Shown here: positions 43,669-51,905 of the stretch, one piece after another | How positions within the stretch are numbered: position 1 is the first letter of the stretch | Layout: the number at the start of each line of letters is the position of its first letter | From: JAKVBK01 sp022447275 | GTDB lineage: Bacteria > Pseudomonadota > Alphaproteobacteria > Rhodobacterales > Rhodobacteraceae | Direction of reading: 5' to 3' | DNA length: 64,000 bases | Assembly (NCBI GenBank): GCA_047125605.1 | Contig: CP138932.1 | Location: 2,976,001 to 3,040,000 of the forward strand | The notes under the pieces: model-generated | The model's input: the letters and a program-made list of their open reading frames with translations, nothing else | Database searches by the model: none | What the model was told of the DNA's origin: nothing | Position numbers and translations under genes: made by a program

Positions 43669-44991
43669 TTAGTTCGCGGTTGCCTCCAAGCCTTCCGGCT
43701 GGCCAACCACCACGAAATGCAGTCCGTCCGGATCAAGCACATCGTCGATAAAGGCCGTCAGTTCCTCGTCGGTGACGGCATCGATGCGGGCATTGCGTTT
43801 GTTGACATAGTCGAGGCCTAGATCTTCCATCTGCATGCCAACAAGGATGCGTGCGATGCGCGCATTGCCATCAAACCGCAGGGGATAGGCTCCCGTCAGG
43901 TAGGTTTTGACGCGCTGCACTTCCTCATCGCTGAGGCCCTCTTCCCGCATCCTGCGCCATTCTTCCTGCACGATGGCAATCGCCTCTGCGACCTTGCCAT
44001 TGTCCGAAGAAAAGCCGCCCGAGATGGTTTCGCTGTAATCGCGGGGCGACAGGTAGGCGCCTATGCCATAGGTCAGGCCCCGTTTCACACGCACCTCTTC
44101 CATCAGGCGGTTGTTGAAGCCGCCACCACCCAGCACTTGCATGGCAAGATAGGCTTCGAAAAAGCGCTCATCGTCTCGTGGGATGCCATTCTGGGCGAAG
44201 ACAACGACAGATTGGGGCGTGTCGAACGGCACCACGGTTACGCCTGATTCAACCGCGTAGGGCACGGCCTCTGGCATGGGTGCGCCGGTTTCTGGCAGAT
44301 CGGCAAACAAGCGGTCGAGCCAGATCGACAGTGTCTCCGCATCCACATCGCCCACGGCGGCCACATAGAGCCTGTCACGGGCCATCACCCGATCGACGGC
44401 CTCCAACAGGTCATCGCGGGTCAGTGCGGCGAGGCTTTCGGTGGTGCCAGAGGGGGCGCTGCCATAGGGATGGTCCCCAAAGGCCAGTTCGGCAAAGGTG
44501 TCCTGGGCGATGGTGTCGGGGTCAGTTTTATCGCTGTCGATGCCGCTTTGTACCTGGGCTTTCACCCGGTCAATATCGGCCTGCTCGAAGCGTGGTTCGC
44601 GCAAGGACAGGCGCAGAAGCTCCAGCGCCTCGTCCGCCGTTTCCGTCAGGAACTCTGCAGAAACCGAAAAGCTGTCATCGTAGGAATCGTATCCGAACCC
44701 GGCGGCCAGACCATCGCGCGCAGCCGCAAAGGCCCGCGAATCCAGATCACCTGCGCCTTCTTCCAAGAGACCTGTCATCAGGTTGATGGCCCCGCGCTTG
44801 CCCGGCGCATCCAGCGATGTGCCCCCCTTAAAGCGAATTTCGAGTGCGACGAAGGGGATCGAGGGCTCTTCCACAAGCCAAGCCGTGATGCCACCGGGGG
44901 CGGTCACCTCCTGAATGTCCACTTCGGCGTGCAGGGGCAGCGCGCTGCTTAGGGCCGCAAAGCAGGCGGCGGCGAAGGTGCGGATCATCAT
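43669..44991 (-). CDS. M16-like peptidase subunit without the zinc motif
   Basis: 440 residues with a signal peptide (about 1-22, ending PLHAEVD). M16 fold is seen (GGTSLDAPGKRGAINLMTGLL, LGGGGFNNRLMEEVRVKRGLTYGIGAYLSP with the R/Y pair). The HxxEH zinc site is replaced (RGAINLMTGLLEEG), so it is probably inactive and pairs with the active gene upstream, as in other bacterial M16 operons of twin subunits. Start overlaps the upstream stop by four bases. Confidence 0.85.
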   Translation of the reverse strand: MMIRTFAAACFAALSSALPLHAEVDIQEVTAPGGITAWLVEEPSIPFVALEIRFKGGTSLDAPGKRGAINLMTGLLEEGAGDLDSRAFAAARDGLAAGFGYDSYDDSFSVSAEFLTETADEALELLRLSLREPRFEQADIDRVKAQVQSGIDSDKTDPDTIAQDTFAELAFGDHPYGSAPSGTTESLAALTRDDLLEAVDRVMARDRLYVAAVGDVDAETLSIWLDRLFADLPETGAPMPEAVPYAVESGVTVVPFDTPQSVVVFAQNGIPRDDERFFEAYLAMQVLGGGGFNNRLMEEVRVKRGLTYGIGAYLSPRDYSETISGGFSSDNGKVAEAIAIVQEEWRRMREEGLSDEEVQRVKTYLTGAYPLRFDGNARIARILVGMQMEDLGLDYVNKRNARIDAVTDEELTAFIDDVLDPDGLHFVVVGQPEGLEATAN

Positions 44992-46343
44992 TGGCTGACC
45001 TCCTGCGGGGCGGTGGGGGTGGCGTAGCCGGTGACCGAGCGGCGCTTGTCGAACAGGCGTTCGGCTGCTGCCATGACATCTTCGGGTGTCACGGCCTGCA
45101 AAATGTCAGGCCAGGCCTGAACGTCTTCTACGGTCAACCCGGCGGTCAAAGCCTCGCCATAGCGGCGGGCGCGCGATTGCAGATTGTCGCGAGCGAAGAT
45201 TTGCGAGGCTTTAATCTGCGTTTTGATCCGGGCGAAGGCCTCCATGTCGGGGCCCTCTTCCATGAACCGCGCCAGCACGGCATCCAGATCGGCCTCTGCT
45301 TCAGGGAGGCTGCGCCCGGGGGCCGGCACGATGACAAGGCCAAAGCTGGTGTCGTCATAGCTGGTGCCCGAATAGAAGGCGCTGGTATAGACGGCCTTCT
45401 GGGTTTCGAATTCCAGCGCCTTTCCCATCAGCGAGGTGGCTGAACTGCCACCCAACAGATCGGCCAAGTAGACCAGCGCAGCCGCTTCCTCCTGATTGCC
45501 GGGATCGCGTTCGGGCGCGAGGTAGCTGCGCACCAGATAGGGCTGCGAAATCTGCGGATCATCGAACATCAACCGGCGTTCAGCCAAATGGGGCGGTTCT
45601 GCAGGGCGCTGGCGTTCGGCAATCTCGGGGTTGGCCGGAATTGGCCCATAATGCTCGGTGGCGAGTGCGCGCACCTCATCGGCGGTCACGTCACCGGCAA
45701 CCACGAGGATGGCGTTGTTCGGCGCATAGTGATCGGCATAGAAATCGAGCGCGTCCTGCATGTCGAGCTCTTCGATCTCGGAGCGCCAGCCGATGATCGG
45801 ACGCCCATAGGGATGGTTGAGGAACAGCGCGGCGCGGCGCTGCTCGCCGAACAGGGCGCCGGGGTTGCTGTCGGTGCGCTGAGAGCGTTCTTCCAACACC
45901 ACCCCAAGCTCGGGGCGGGCGACCTCATCGCTCAGCACAAGGTTCGTCATGCGGTCCGCTTCCATCTCCATCATGAGTGACAACCTGTCGGACGCGACCC
46001 GCTGGAAATAGCCAGTGTAGTCAAAGGAGGTGAAGGCGTTGTCTGAACCGCCCTGCGCCTCGACCACTTCGGAAAACTCGCCCGGGGCGCGCTTCTCTGT
46101 GCCTTTGAACATCAGGTGCTCAAGGTAGTGGGCAATGCCGGATTTTCCCGGGGGCTCATCCGATGAGCCGACCCTGTACCAGACCATATGGACCGCCACC
46201 GGGGCGCGGGTGTCCTCGATCACGACGACATCCATGCCGTTCTCGAGTGTAAAGGTTGTCACGCCATCTTCGGCGGCTGCCAGTGGGGCAGCGGCCAAAG
46301 AGGTGGCGAGGGCGGTTGCAGTCGCAAGGCGTCGCAGGGGCAT
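44988..46343 (-). CDS. M16 family zinc metallopeptidase (active subunit)
   Basis: 451 residues with a signal peptide (about 1-24). The zinc motif HYLEH is in GIAHYLEHLMFKGTEK, with the third ligand Glu in the downstream helix (LVLSDEVARPELGVVLEERSQR). The C-terminal half has the family's second lobe. It probably forms a clam-shell heterodimer in the periplasm with the inactive partner encoded next, and degrades peptides. Confidence 0.9.
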   Translation of the reverse strand: MPLRRLATATALATSLAAAPLAAAEDGVTTFTLENGMDVVVIEDTRAPVAVHMVWYRVGSSDEPPGKSGIAHYLEHLMFKGTEKRAPGEFSEVVEAQGGSDNAFTSFDYTGYFQRVASDRLSLMMEMEADRMTNLVLSDEVARPELGVVLEERSQRTDSNPGALFGEQRRAALFLNHPYGRPIIGWRSEIEELDMQDALDFYADHYAPNNAILVVAGDVTADEVRALATEHYGPIPANPEIAERQRPAEPPHLAERRLMFDDPQISQPYLVRSYLAPERDPGNQEEAAALVYLADLLGGSSATSLMGKALEFETQKAVYTSAFYSGTSYDDTSFGLVIVPAPGRSLPEAEADLDAVLARFMEEGPDMEAFARIKTQIKASQIFARDNLQSRARRYGEALTAGLTVEDVQAWPDILQAVTPEDVMAAAERLFDKRRSVTGYATPTAPQEVSQ

Positions 46344-46622
46344 GGTATCTCCCGATGGGAACCGTTCAGGTGTCTAGTGGTAGAGGTACTGCTGCCTGAG
46401 CGCCATTCAAGTCTGCTTGCAATCCCGTGAACCCGGCGCGACGCGTGGCGCCTCCTGAGGGCAGACCCTAGCTGCAGCGATCCCTGCAGACCATCCCTAC
46501 AATCCGCGGGTTAAGCGGCCCGCGCCACGGGACAGACTTTTCACAACCCAGCCGGCAATCGGCGGTGCAATGCCTGATCAAAGCGGCTAAGCCTCCGCCC
46601 AAGGCAACTGCGGAGTCATCTG
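46344..46622. other. Gap between the M16 and OsmC genes
   Basis: 279 bases upstream of both divergent genes. No gene is recognised. It presumably holds their promoters. Confidence 0.4.
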
Positions 46623-47096
46623 ATGAAAAGTCACCTTTATCGCGCCACCACCACATGGACAGGTGATCTGGGGAAAGGGACGGCCAGCTATCGCGATTAC
46701 AGCCGCAATCACGAGGTGGCCATCCCCGGCAAGCCGGTGCTTGCGGGATCGGCCGATGCGGCGTTTCGCGGAGATCGTGACCGATGGACCCCTGAGGACA
46801 GTCTCTTGGGCGCCCTGTCCACCTGCCACATGCTGTGGTTTCTGCATCTTGCCTCGGAGGCGGGCTGGGTCGTGCGCAGCTATGTTGATGCCGCAGAAGC
46901 CGAGATGGAGGTGAACGCGGATGGATCCGGGCAGTTTGCCTGGGCTGTTTTGCGGCCCGAGGTGCGCATTTCCACCGGTGATCCGGCGCTGTCAGAGGCG
47001 TTGCACACCCGCGCCCATGACATGTGCTTTATTGCCCGCTCCGTGAATTTTGCGGTCACCTGCGAGGCCACAGTCAGCGGGATGAGCGCGCCATAG
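46623..47096 (+). CDS. OsmC family peroxidase-like protein
   Basis: 157 residues. OsmC proteins reduce organic hydroperoxides with two Cys. Here Cys68 lies in LSTCHMLWFLHLASEAG and a second Cys in AHDMCFIARSVNFAV, matching the family's pair. N-terminus has YRATTTWTGDLGKG, and a VAIPGKPVLAGSADAAFRG segment. ATG 46623 follows the gap. Its position next to the crt genes may be chance. Confidence 0.88.
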   Translation: MKSHLYRATTTWTGDLGKGTASYRDYSRNHEVAIPGKPVLAGSADAAFRGDRDRWTPEDSLLGALSTCHMLWFLHLASEAGWVVRSYVDAAEAEMEVNADGSGQFAWAVLRPEVRISTGDPALSEALHTRAHDMCFIARSVNFAVTCEATVSGMSAP

Positions 47097-47113
47097 CGTT
47101 GTCTTTGTGATTT

Positions 47114-47156
47114 GCGAAGGTCCGGCTGCGCGGGCCTTTTGCCCGCGCGGGCCTTC
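47114..47156. terminator. Bidirectional terminator between osmC-like gene and crtC
   Basis: Perfect eight-pair stem GCGCGGGC (47128-47135) and GCCCGCGC (47141-47148) with outer AAGG/CCTT pairs and a CTTTT loop. It lies between two convergent genes, 47096 (plus) and 47157 (minus). Confidence 0.7.
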
Positions 47157-48092
47157 TTACCAGCGCCATCCCCGGCGCCGGGGCACCTTAACTGCCAGCA
47201 TGGGCTTGAGCAGGGGCGAGGCAAAGCGGTTGAGATCGAGCGCCTCATGGACGCCCACAGTGTCTTGTCCGGCAAACTGGATCTCCACGGCGGAGCGCGT
47301 GTAGAACGGCGCGTCGAGCATGGATTTCACCTGCCTTGGTTTGGTGCCTGCATCCGCCCGGGTCTCCCGCCGCACGGCCCAAAGGGATCTGCGCAGCGGC
47401 GCTTTGGGCGGGGCCTTGATCGTTTGCACGGTGCCATCATCATGGAAAATTGCCCCAACGGAGAGCGTCGAGCCATCCCTGCGATCCGCATCGTAAAAGC
47501 ACACTGATCCTTCCCGGCAGGGATAGCGGCCCCAGGTCCAGTAGCTGAAATCCTCCTCCAGCGCGGCGGTTCCGAAATTGCTGTCGAAGTAGCCGTGGCC
47601 CTCCCATTTCCAGCCTGGCCGGTCGATATTGACTTCGATCCGGCTGACCGGCGCGAAGGGCCGCCAGACATGGCTGCCATCAGGCTTGAGTGGTAGCTCC
47701 ATTTTGGTGACCGCCTGGGGATAGACGGTGACGGTGCCCTGAAGGCGGTGCATATGCGGCCAGGCCAGCTCGTCGATCTCGATCTCTAGCCGGTCTTCTT
47801 TCCAGACCATCTTCGAGGGGCCCACCTCGAAGCTGTTCTGTGACAGCCGCAGCGCCTGCTCGCCCCGGTCGGTCATCGTCCAGCGGCCGCCGGGCCCATA
47901 GGTGGCCACGTTGATGCAGCAGTGATTGGCGGGGTTTTTGCGTCCGGACCAGCGATACCAGGGGGAAAAGACGGATCCTATGAAGCCGATGATCGAGATT
48001 GCACGCCCGCCATTGTCGGAGATCCCGTCGATATACCACCACGCGTAGCCGTTCGGCGGGACGGCGATATCGAAGCACGGTCCTTCAAGATC
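47157..48092 (-). CDS. crtC: Carotenoid 1,2-hydratase CrtC (start codon not identified)
   Basis: CrtC hydrates the 1,2 double bond of neurosporene/lycopene-type carotenes in spheroidene synthesis. Recognised: CFDIAVPPNGYAWWYIDGIS, IGFIGSVFSPWYRWSGRKNP, NHCCINVATYGPGGRWTMTD, HGYFDSNFGTAALEEDFSYW, and the C-terminal ALDLNRFASPLLKPMLAVKVP. The 5' limit given is where family homology starts; no ATG, GTG or TTG is present in frame near it. The only in-frame ATG (48380) lies 400 bases inside crtD. The first 115 bases of homology overlap the crtD 3' end in another frame. Confidence 0.8.
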   Translation of the reverse strand, partial: DLEGPCFDIAVPPNGYAWWYIDGISDNGGRAISIIGFIGSVFSPWYRWSGRKNPANHCCINVATYGPGGRWTMTDRGEQALRLSQNSFEVGPSKMVWKEDRLEIEIDELAWPHMHRLQGTVTVYPQAVTKMELPLKPDGSHVWRPFAPVSRIEVNIDRPGWKWEGHGYFDSNFGTAALEEDFSYWTWGRYPCREGSVCFYDADRRDGSTLSVGAIFHDDGTVQTIKAPPKAPLRRSLWAVRRETRADAGTKPRQVKSMLDAPFYTRSAVEIQFAGQDTVGVHEALDLNRFASPLLKPMLAVKVPRRRGWRW

Positions 48093-49570
48093 GTTTCGGC
48101 CGCGTGCTTCCCGGAAAGGGTCGCCATCGGGATCCCCGCTCCCGGATGTGCCCCCCCGCCGGCCAGTATCAGGCCGGGTAGCCGTGTCTGTGCCGTCGGC
48201 CTCGCGAAGGCTGACATCATCCCGTGTGGGCTCCGCCCATAGAGGGAACCGTCCGACGCGGGAAACAGGCGGGCGAAGTCCGCCGGCGTCGTCAACTCCG
48301 TCCCGCCGGGCTGTCCAGCCGGTGCTGGTGAGAAGGTCAGACCCGCCTGGGCGAGCGCTTGAAAAGTTCTGGTCCGACATAGGGTTGTCTCCTTCTGAGT
48401 CGGTGCCTCTGTGCGGACGGAAGGCGGGCCGTTCATGATGATTTCGAAGCGCTCCATGCCCTCGGGCGGGGCGCGGCTGCCGGCACGGTCTTCGGCGCAG
48501 ATGTAGAGGGTGGGATCTACGGGCATCTTGCCGGCGTGCAGGGCATCGAACTCTGTGCGTGGGTCATTCCCGAAAAATACATTGTGATGGATGAGCTCTG
48601 GCCCGCGGGGCACAGCGGCAAAGCTCCAGACATAGGCAGACAGGCTGCGAGGCGCGACGGCCTGGGGCGGCAGTAGGTTGCGGGCCGCCGGGCCAAGGGC
48701 ACCGCGGCCCAGTGCCTGGGGATCGCCGTTGAACACCACGTGCCGGGTGGCGATCCTGTCTCCGGTGTCGGTGATTACCGCGGCGACCCGCCCACCTTGC
48801 ACTTCGATGCGCGCCGCGCCGGTGCGCAGGTGGATCTCACCGCCTTGCCGCTTCACGAGATCGGCAAGCGCATGGGCCAGACGGTGCATCCCGCCCTTCA
48901 CGCGCCAAACGCCGCCCGCCTCCGATCGCCAGATCAGCCCCAGCAGGGCAGGCGCGCGATAGGGCGAGCCTCCCACATAGGTGGCATAACGCCCAAACAG
49001 CTGGGCCAGACGCGCATCACGGAACTGCCGACGCAGGCTGGGCATCAGCTTCGACAGCGGTGCCATTGCAGGGATCAATCCGGGCCGGGACAGGACCTTC
49101 GCCGTCAGGGCCATCTGGGACGGCTGGGCGCTTTCCATCATCGGCCCTTTGAAGGCCTCAAACAGACGCGCCATGCGGGCATCAAAGCGGCGGAAATCCT
49201 GTTCGGCCTCCGCGCCCCCCCATGCCCGGATCGCTGCGGCGCTGGCTTCCGGATCCGCATGCAGATCCAGCGAGGAGCCATCGCGCCACCAATGGCGGGC
49301 CAGGACAGTTTCTGCCTCCAGGGTCACATGGTCGGACAGGTTCTCGCCGCAGCTTGCAAACAGATCTTCGAAGACAGGGCGCATGGTCAGAACAGTGGGC
49401 CCCGCATCGACTGGGCCGACCGGGCTGTCGAGCGTGCGCATTTTGCCACCGGGGTGGTTGTGCTGTTCGAGCACAGTCACCGACATCCCCCGCGCAGCCA
49501 GGCGTGCTGCTGCGGACAATCCCCCCATACCGGCACCTATGACGACAACCCTGTCTTGTGCAGCGGACAT
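47978..49570 (-). CDS. crtD: Methoxyneurosporene dehydrogenase CrtD
   Basis: 530 residues. CrtD inserts the C3-C4 double bond in hydroxy/methoxy-neurosporene. FAD motif VVVIGAGMGGLSAAARLAARG, then NHPGGKMRTL, DAGPTVLT, VWRVKGGMHRLAHALADL, and the C-terminal phytoene-desaturase signature GLILAGGGAHPGAGIPMATLSG. The last ~30 residues (TATRGG onwards) overlap the CrtC coding region in another frame and look unlike crtD homology. It faces crtE across a 106-base promoter gap. CrtC is the next gene. Confidence 0.93.
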   Translation of the reverse strand: MSAAQDRVVVIGAGMGGLSAAARLAARGMSVTVLEQHNHPGGKMRTLDSPVGPVDAGPTVLTMRPVFEDLFASCGENLSDHVTLEAETVLARHWWRDGSSLDLHADPEASAAAIRAWGGAEAEQDFRRFDARMARLFEAFKGPMMESAQPSQMALTAKVLSRPGLIPAMAPLSKLMPSLRRQFRDARLAQLFGRYATYVGGSPYRAPALLGLIWRSEAGGVWRVKGGMHRLAHALADLVKRQGGEIHLRTGAARIEVQGGRVAAVITDTGDRIATRHVVFNGDPQALGRGALGPAARNLLPPQAVAPRSLSAYVWSFAAVPRGPELIHHNVFFGNDPRTEFDALHAGKMPVDPTLYICAEDRAGSRAPPEGMERFEIIMNGPPSVRTEAPTQKETTLCRTRTFQALAQAGLTFSPAPAGQPGGTELTTPADFARLFPASDGSLYGRSPHGMMSAFARPTAQTRLPGLILAGGGAHPGAGIPMATLSGKHAAETILKDRASISPSRRTATRGGISTGSPTMAGVQSRSSAS

Positions 49571-49609
49571 GATGCGTCTCCTTCGCGTGCCTGCGATCGC
49601 AGATACTCT

Positions 49610-49652
49610 TGTATAATGTACTTTACAGATTGTGTGTCTAGTTTAGTTTACA
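49610..49652. promoter_or_regulatory. Pair of PpsR/CrtJ sites between crtD and crtE
   Basis: TGT-N12-ACA occurs twice: TGT 49610-49612 with ACA 49625-49627, and TGT 49635-49637 with ACA 49650-49652. Centres are 25 bases apart. PpsR/CrtJ binds such pairs and represses photopigment genes in the light and with oxygen. The pair lies between the divergent crtD (49570) and crtE (49677) starts and can control both. Confidence 0.85.
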
Positions 49653-49676
49653 AAATGAAGCACGAAAGGAGCCGCC

Positions 49677-50564
49677 ATGTCCGTTCAAAAAGCACTTTCG
49701 GTCCGCGTGGAGGCCGCGATGGATCGGGCCATAGCGCTCGGGCAGGGCACGGGCTCGGGGCCTTCCCAACTGTCTCGGGCGCTGGAATATGCTGTAAAAC
49801 CAGGGGGTGCGCGCATCCGGCCAACCATCGCGCTTTCGGTGGCGATGGCCTGTGGCGATGACCGTCCCAAACTCACGGATGCAGCCATTTCCGCCCTGGA
49901 GTTGATCCATTGTGCAAGCCTCGTGCATGACGATATGCCCTGCTTTGACGATGCGGATGTGCGACGGGGTAAGCCATCGGTTCACAAGGCTTTTTCAGAA
50001 CCGCTCGCGCTTTTGACAGGGGACAGCCTGATCGTGCTGGCATTCGAGGTGCTGGCCCGGGCGGGCGCAGAGAAGCCCGACCGTTTGGCCGAATTGATTC
50101 GGATTCTGGCAGCGCGCACGGGCATGCCCGGCGGGATTTGTGCGGGCCAGGGCTGGGAAAGCGAGAAAACCATCGATCTGGGCGCGTATCACCGGGCCAA
50201 GACGGGGGCGCTGTTCATTGCAGCCACCCAGATGGGGGCTGTGGCCGCTGGGCAGGATGCAGACCCTTGGGAAGAGCTCGGCGCGCGAATCGGTGAGGCC
50301 TTTCAAGTGGCGGATGATTTGCGGGACGCGCTGCTGGATGAGGCGGCTCTGGGCAAACCGGCCGGTCAGGATGCAGTCCATGATCGACCCAACGCAGTGA
50401 ATATTCTGGGCGTGCGTGGGGCGGTGTCACGCCTGCAAGACATTCTGTCAGGCGCGATTGCGTCGATCCCGTCCTGCCCGGGGGAGGCGATGCTGGCGCA
50501 GATGGTGCGTGCCTATGCGGATCGAATCGTGCCCGAACCAGCCCGCATCTATGCAGCCGAGTAA
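49677..50564 (+). CDS. crtE: Geranylgeranyl pyrophosphate synthase
   Basis: 295 residues. CrtE condenses isopentenyl diphosphate with farnesyl or shorter prenyl diphosphates. First Asp-rich motif in HDDMPCFDDADVRRGKP, second in QVADDLRDALLDE; GGARIRP is the N-terminal Gly-Gly-Lys/Arg region. GGAGCCGCC precedes the ATG. First gene of the rightward carotenoid/bacteriochlorophyll run; feeds the crt and bch pathways. Confidence 0.95.
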   Translation: MSVQKALSVRVEAAMDRAIALGQGTGSGPSQLSRALEYAVKPGGARIRPTIALSVAMACGDDRPKLTDAAISALELIHCASLVHDDMPCFDDADVRRGKPSVHKAFSEPLALLTGDSLIVLAFEVLARAGAEKPDRLAELIRILAARTGMPGGICAGQGWESEKTIDLGAYHRAKTGALFIAATQMGAVAAGQDADPWEELGARIGEAFQVADDLRDALLDEAALGKPAGQDAVHDRPNAVNILGVRGAVSRLQDILSGAIASIPSCPGEAMLAQMVRAYADRIVPEPARIYAAE

Positions 50565-50585
50565 TCTGAGACCGGAGCCGGTCCG

Positions 50586-51773
50586 ATGAAGGACACCCAG
50601 TCCACCCGCCAGCCAGCCGCACAGGGCCTTGCGCCTTCCAGCGTGCCTGCCTTCGAACCGGCGCCGGCCAAGGGCTTTGGCGCGCGGCTGCGTCGGTGGC
50701 GCAATCGCAAGGTTGCAGATCCGGCTTTTCAGCGCTGGGCATCGGCCGGCCTGCTGACACGGGGCCGCGCGTCGCGCGATGGGGTGGCGTTGTTTGATAT
50801 CGTCGCCGGTTTTGTAAATGCGCAGGTGCTGCAGGCGCTTGTGGAGTTGAACATCTTGCGCGATCTGCGCGACGCCCCGGCAAGCGCTGCCCAACTGGGT
50901 GCCCATCACGGGATCGCCGCCCCGCGCATGCGCCGGTTGCTGGATGCCGGGGTGGCGCTGGGCTTGCTCGATCTCTCCCGGCAGGGGTACCAGACCGGGC
51001 GTCAGGGCGCTGCAGCCCTCGGTGTGCCCGGCCTGCTCGACATGATCCGCCACCACGCCGTTTTCTACCGGGATATGGCCGATCCCGTGGCCCTGCTGCG
51101 GGGCGATACGGAAACCGAACTCGCCCGGTTCTGGCCCTATGTCTTTGGCGCTGGCGCTGCCGGTGATCCTGCCTTGGCCGAACGCTATTCTGCCCTGATG
51201 ACCGACAGCCAGGCGCTGGTGGCCGAAGAAACCCTGCGCACGATCGGGTTTGATGACACACGTCACCTGATGGATGTCGGGGGCGGTACCGGGGCCTTCT
51301 TGCGCGCCGCTGCCGCGACACAGCCGCAGATGCAGCTGACCCTGTTCGATCTGCCCGCCGTGGTGCCTGCCGCCACCGCGGCCTTTGCGGAGGCTGGCCT
51401 GACTGCGCGCACGGTGATTTCTCCGGGCTCGTTTCGGGATGATCCGCTGCCGCAAGGGGCCGATACGGTTTCGCTCGTGCGGGTGCTCTACGATCATGAG
51501 GATGACACTGTTCTGGCTCTGTTGCGGTCCGTCCATGCGGCGCTGCCTGCCGGTGGCACGTTGGTCGTGTCAGAGCCGATGCGGGGCGGAAAGGCGCCCC
51601 ACAGGGCCGGCGATGTGTATTTCGCCTTCTATTGCATGGCGATGCAGACCGGCACAGCCCGCAGCCCGGAAGAGATCTGCCAACTGCTTGAAAAGGCCGG
51701 ATTTGCAGAGATTGAACAGCCCAAGTCCCGGCGTCCTTTCGTGACATCGGTGATCACTGCGCGGCGGCCCTGA
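50586..51773 (+). CDS. crtF: Demethylspheroidene O-methyltransferase
   Basis: 395 residues. CrtF methylates the 1-hydroxy group of demethylspheroidene (SAM donor). Visible: a dimerisation-type N-terminal half (FDIVAGFVNAQVLQALVEL), SAM motif MDVGGGTGAFLRAAAATQPQ, TLFDLPAVVPAA, and SLVRVLYDHEDDTVLALLR. It follows crtE with a 21-base gap. Confidence 0.93.
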   Translation: MKDTQSTRQPAAQGLAPSSVPAFEPAPAKGFGARLRRWRNRKVADPAFQRWASAGLLTRGRASRDGVALFDIVAGFVNAQVLQALVELNILRDLRDAPASAAQLGAHHGIAAPRMRRLLDAGVALGLLDLSRQGYQTGRQGAAALGVPGLLDMIRHHAVFYRDMADPVALLRGDTETELARFWPYVFGAGAAGDPALAERYSALMTDSQALVAEETLRTIGFDDTRHLMDVGGGTGAFLRAAAATQPQMQLTLFDLPAVVPAATAAFAEAGLTARTVISPGSFRDDPLPQGADTVSLVRVLYDHEDDTVLALLRSVHAALPAGGTLVVSEPMRGGKAPHRAGDVYFAFYCMAMQTGTARSPEEICQLLEKAGFAEIEQPKSRRPFVTSVITARRP

Positions 51774-51804
51774 CACATCTGTCTGCGAGAACTGACACGG
51801 GCTG

Positions 51805-51848
51805 TGTCTATTTAGATTGACAGTTAAAAGTGTCAGACTAGACTTACA
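51805..51848. promoter_or_regulatory. Pair of PpsR/CrtJ sites upstream of bchC
   Basis: TGT-N12-ACA at 51805-51822 (TGT 51805-51807, ACA 51820-51822) and at 51831-51848 (TGT 51831-51833, ACA 51846-51848). Centres are 26 bases apart. The second site ends 57 bases before the bchC ATG. This is the known bchC promoter arrangement in Rhodobacter. Confidence 0.85.
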
Positions 51849-51905
51849 TGCAAGATCAAGGTGCGACTCCCCGCCGCGGGAGTTCCAAGACGGGAGGCCC
51901 GCATA

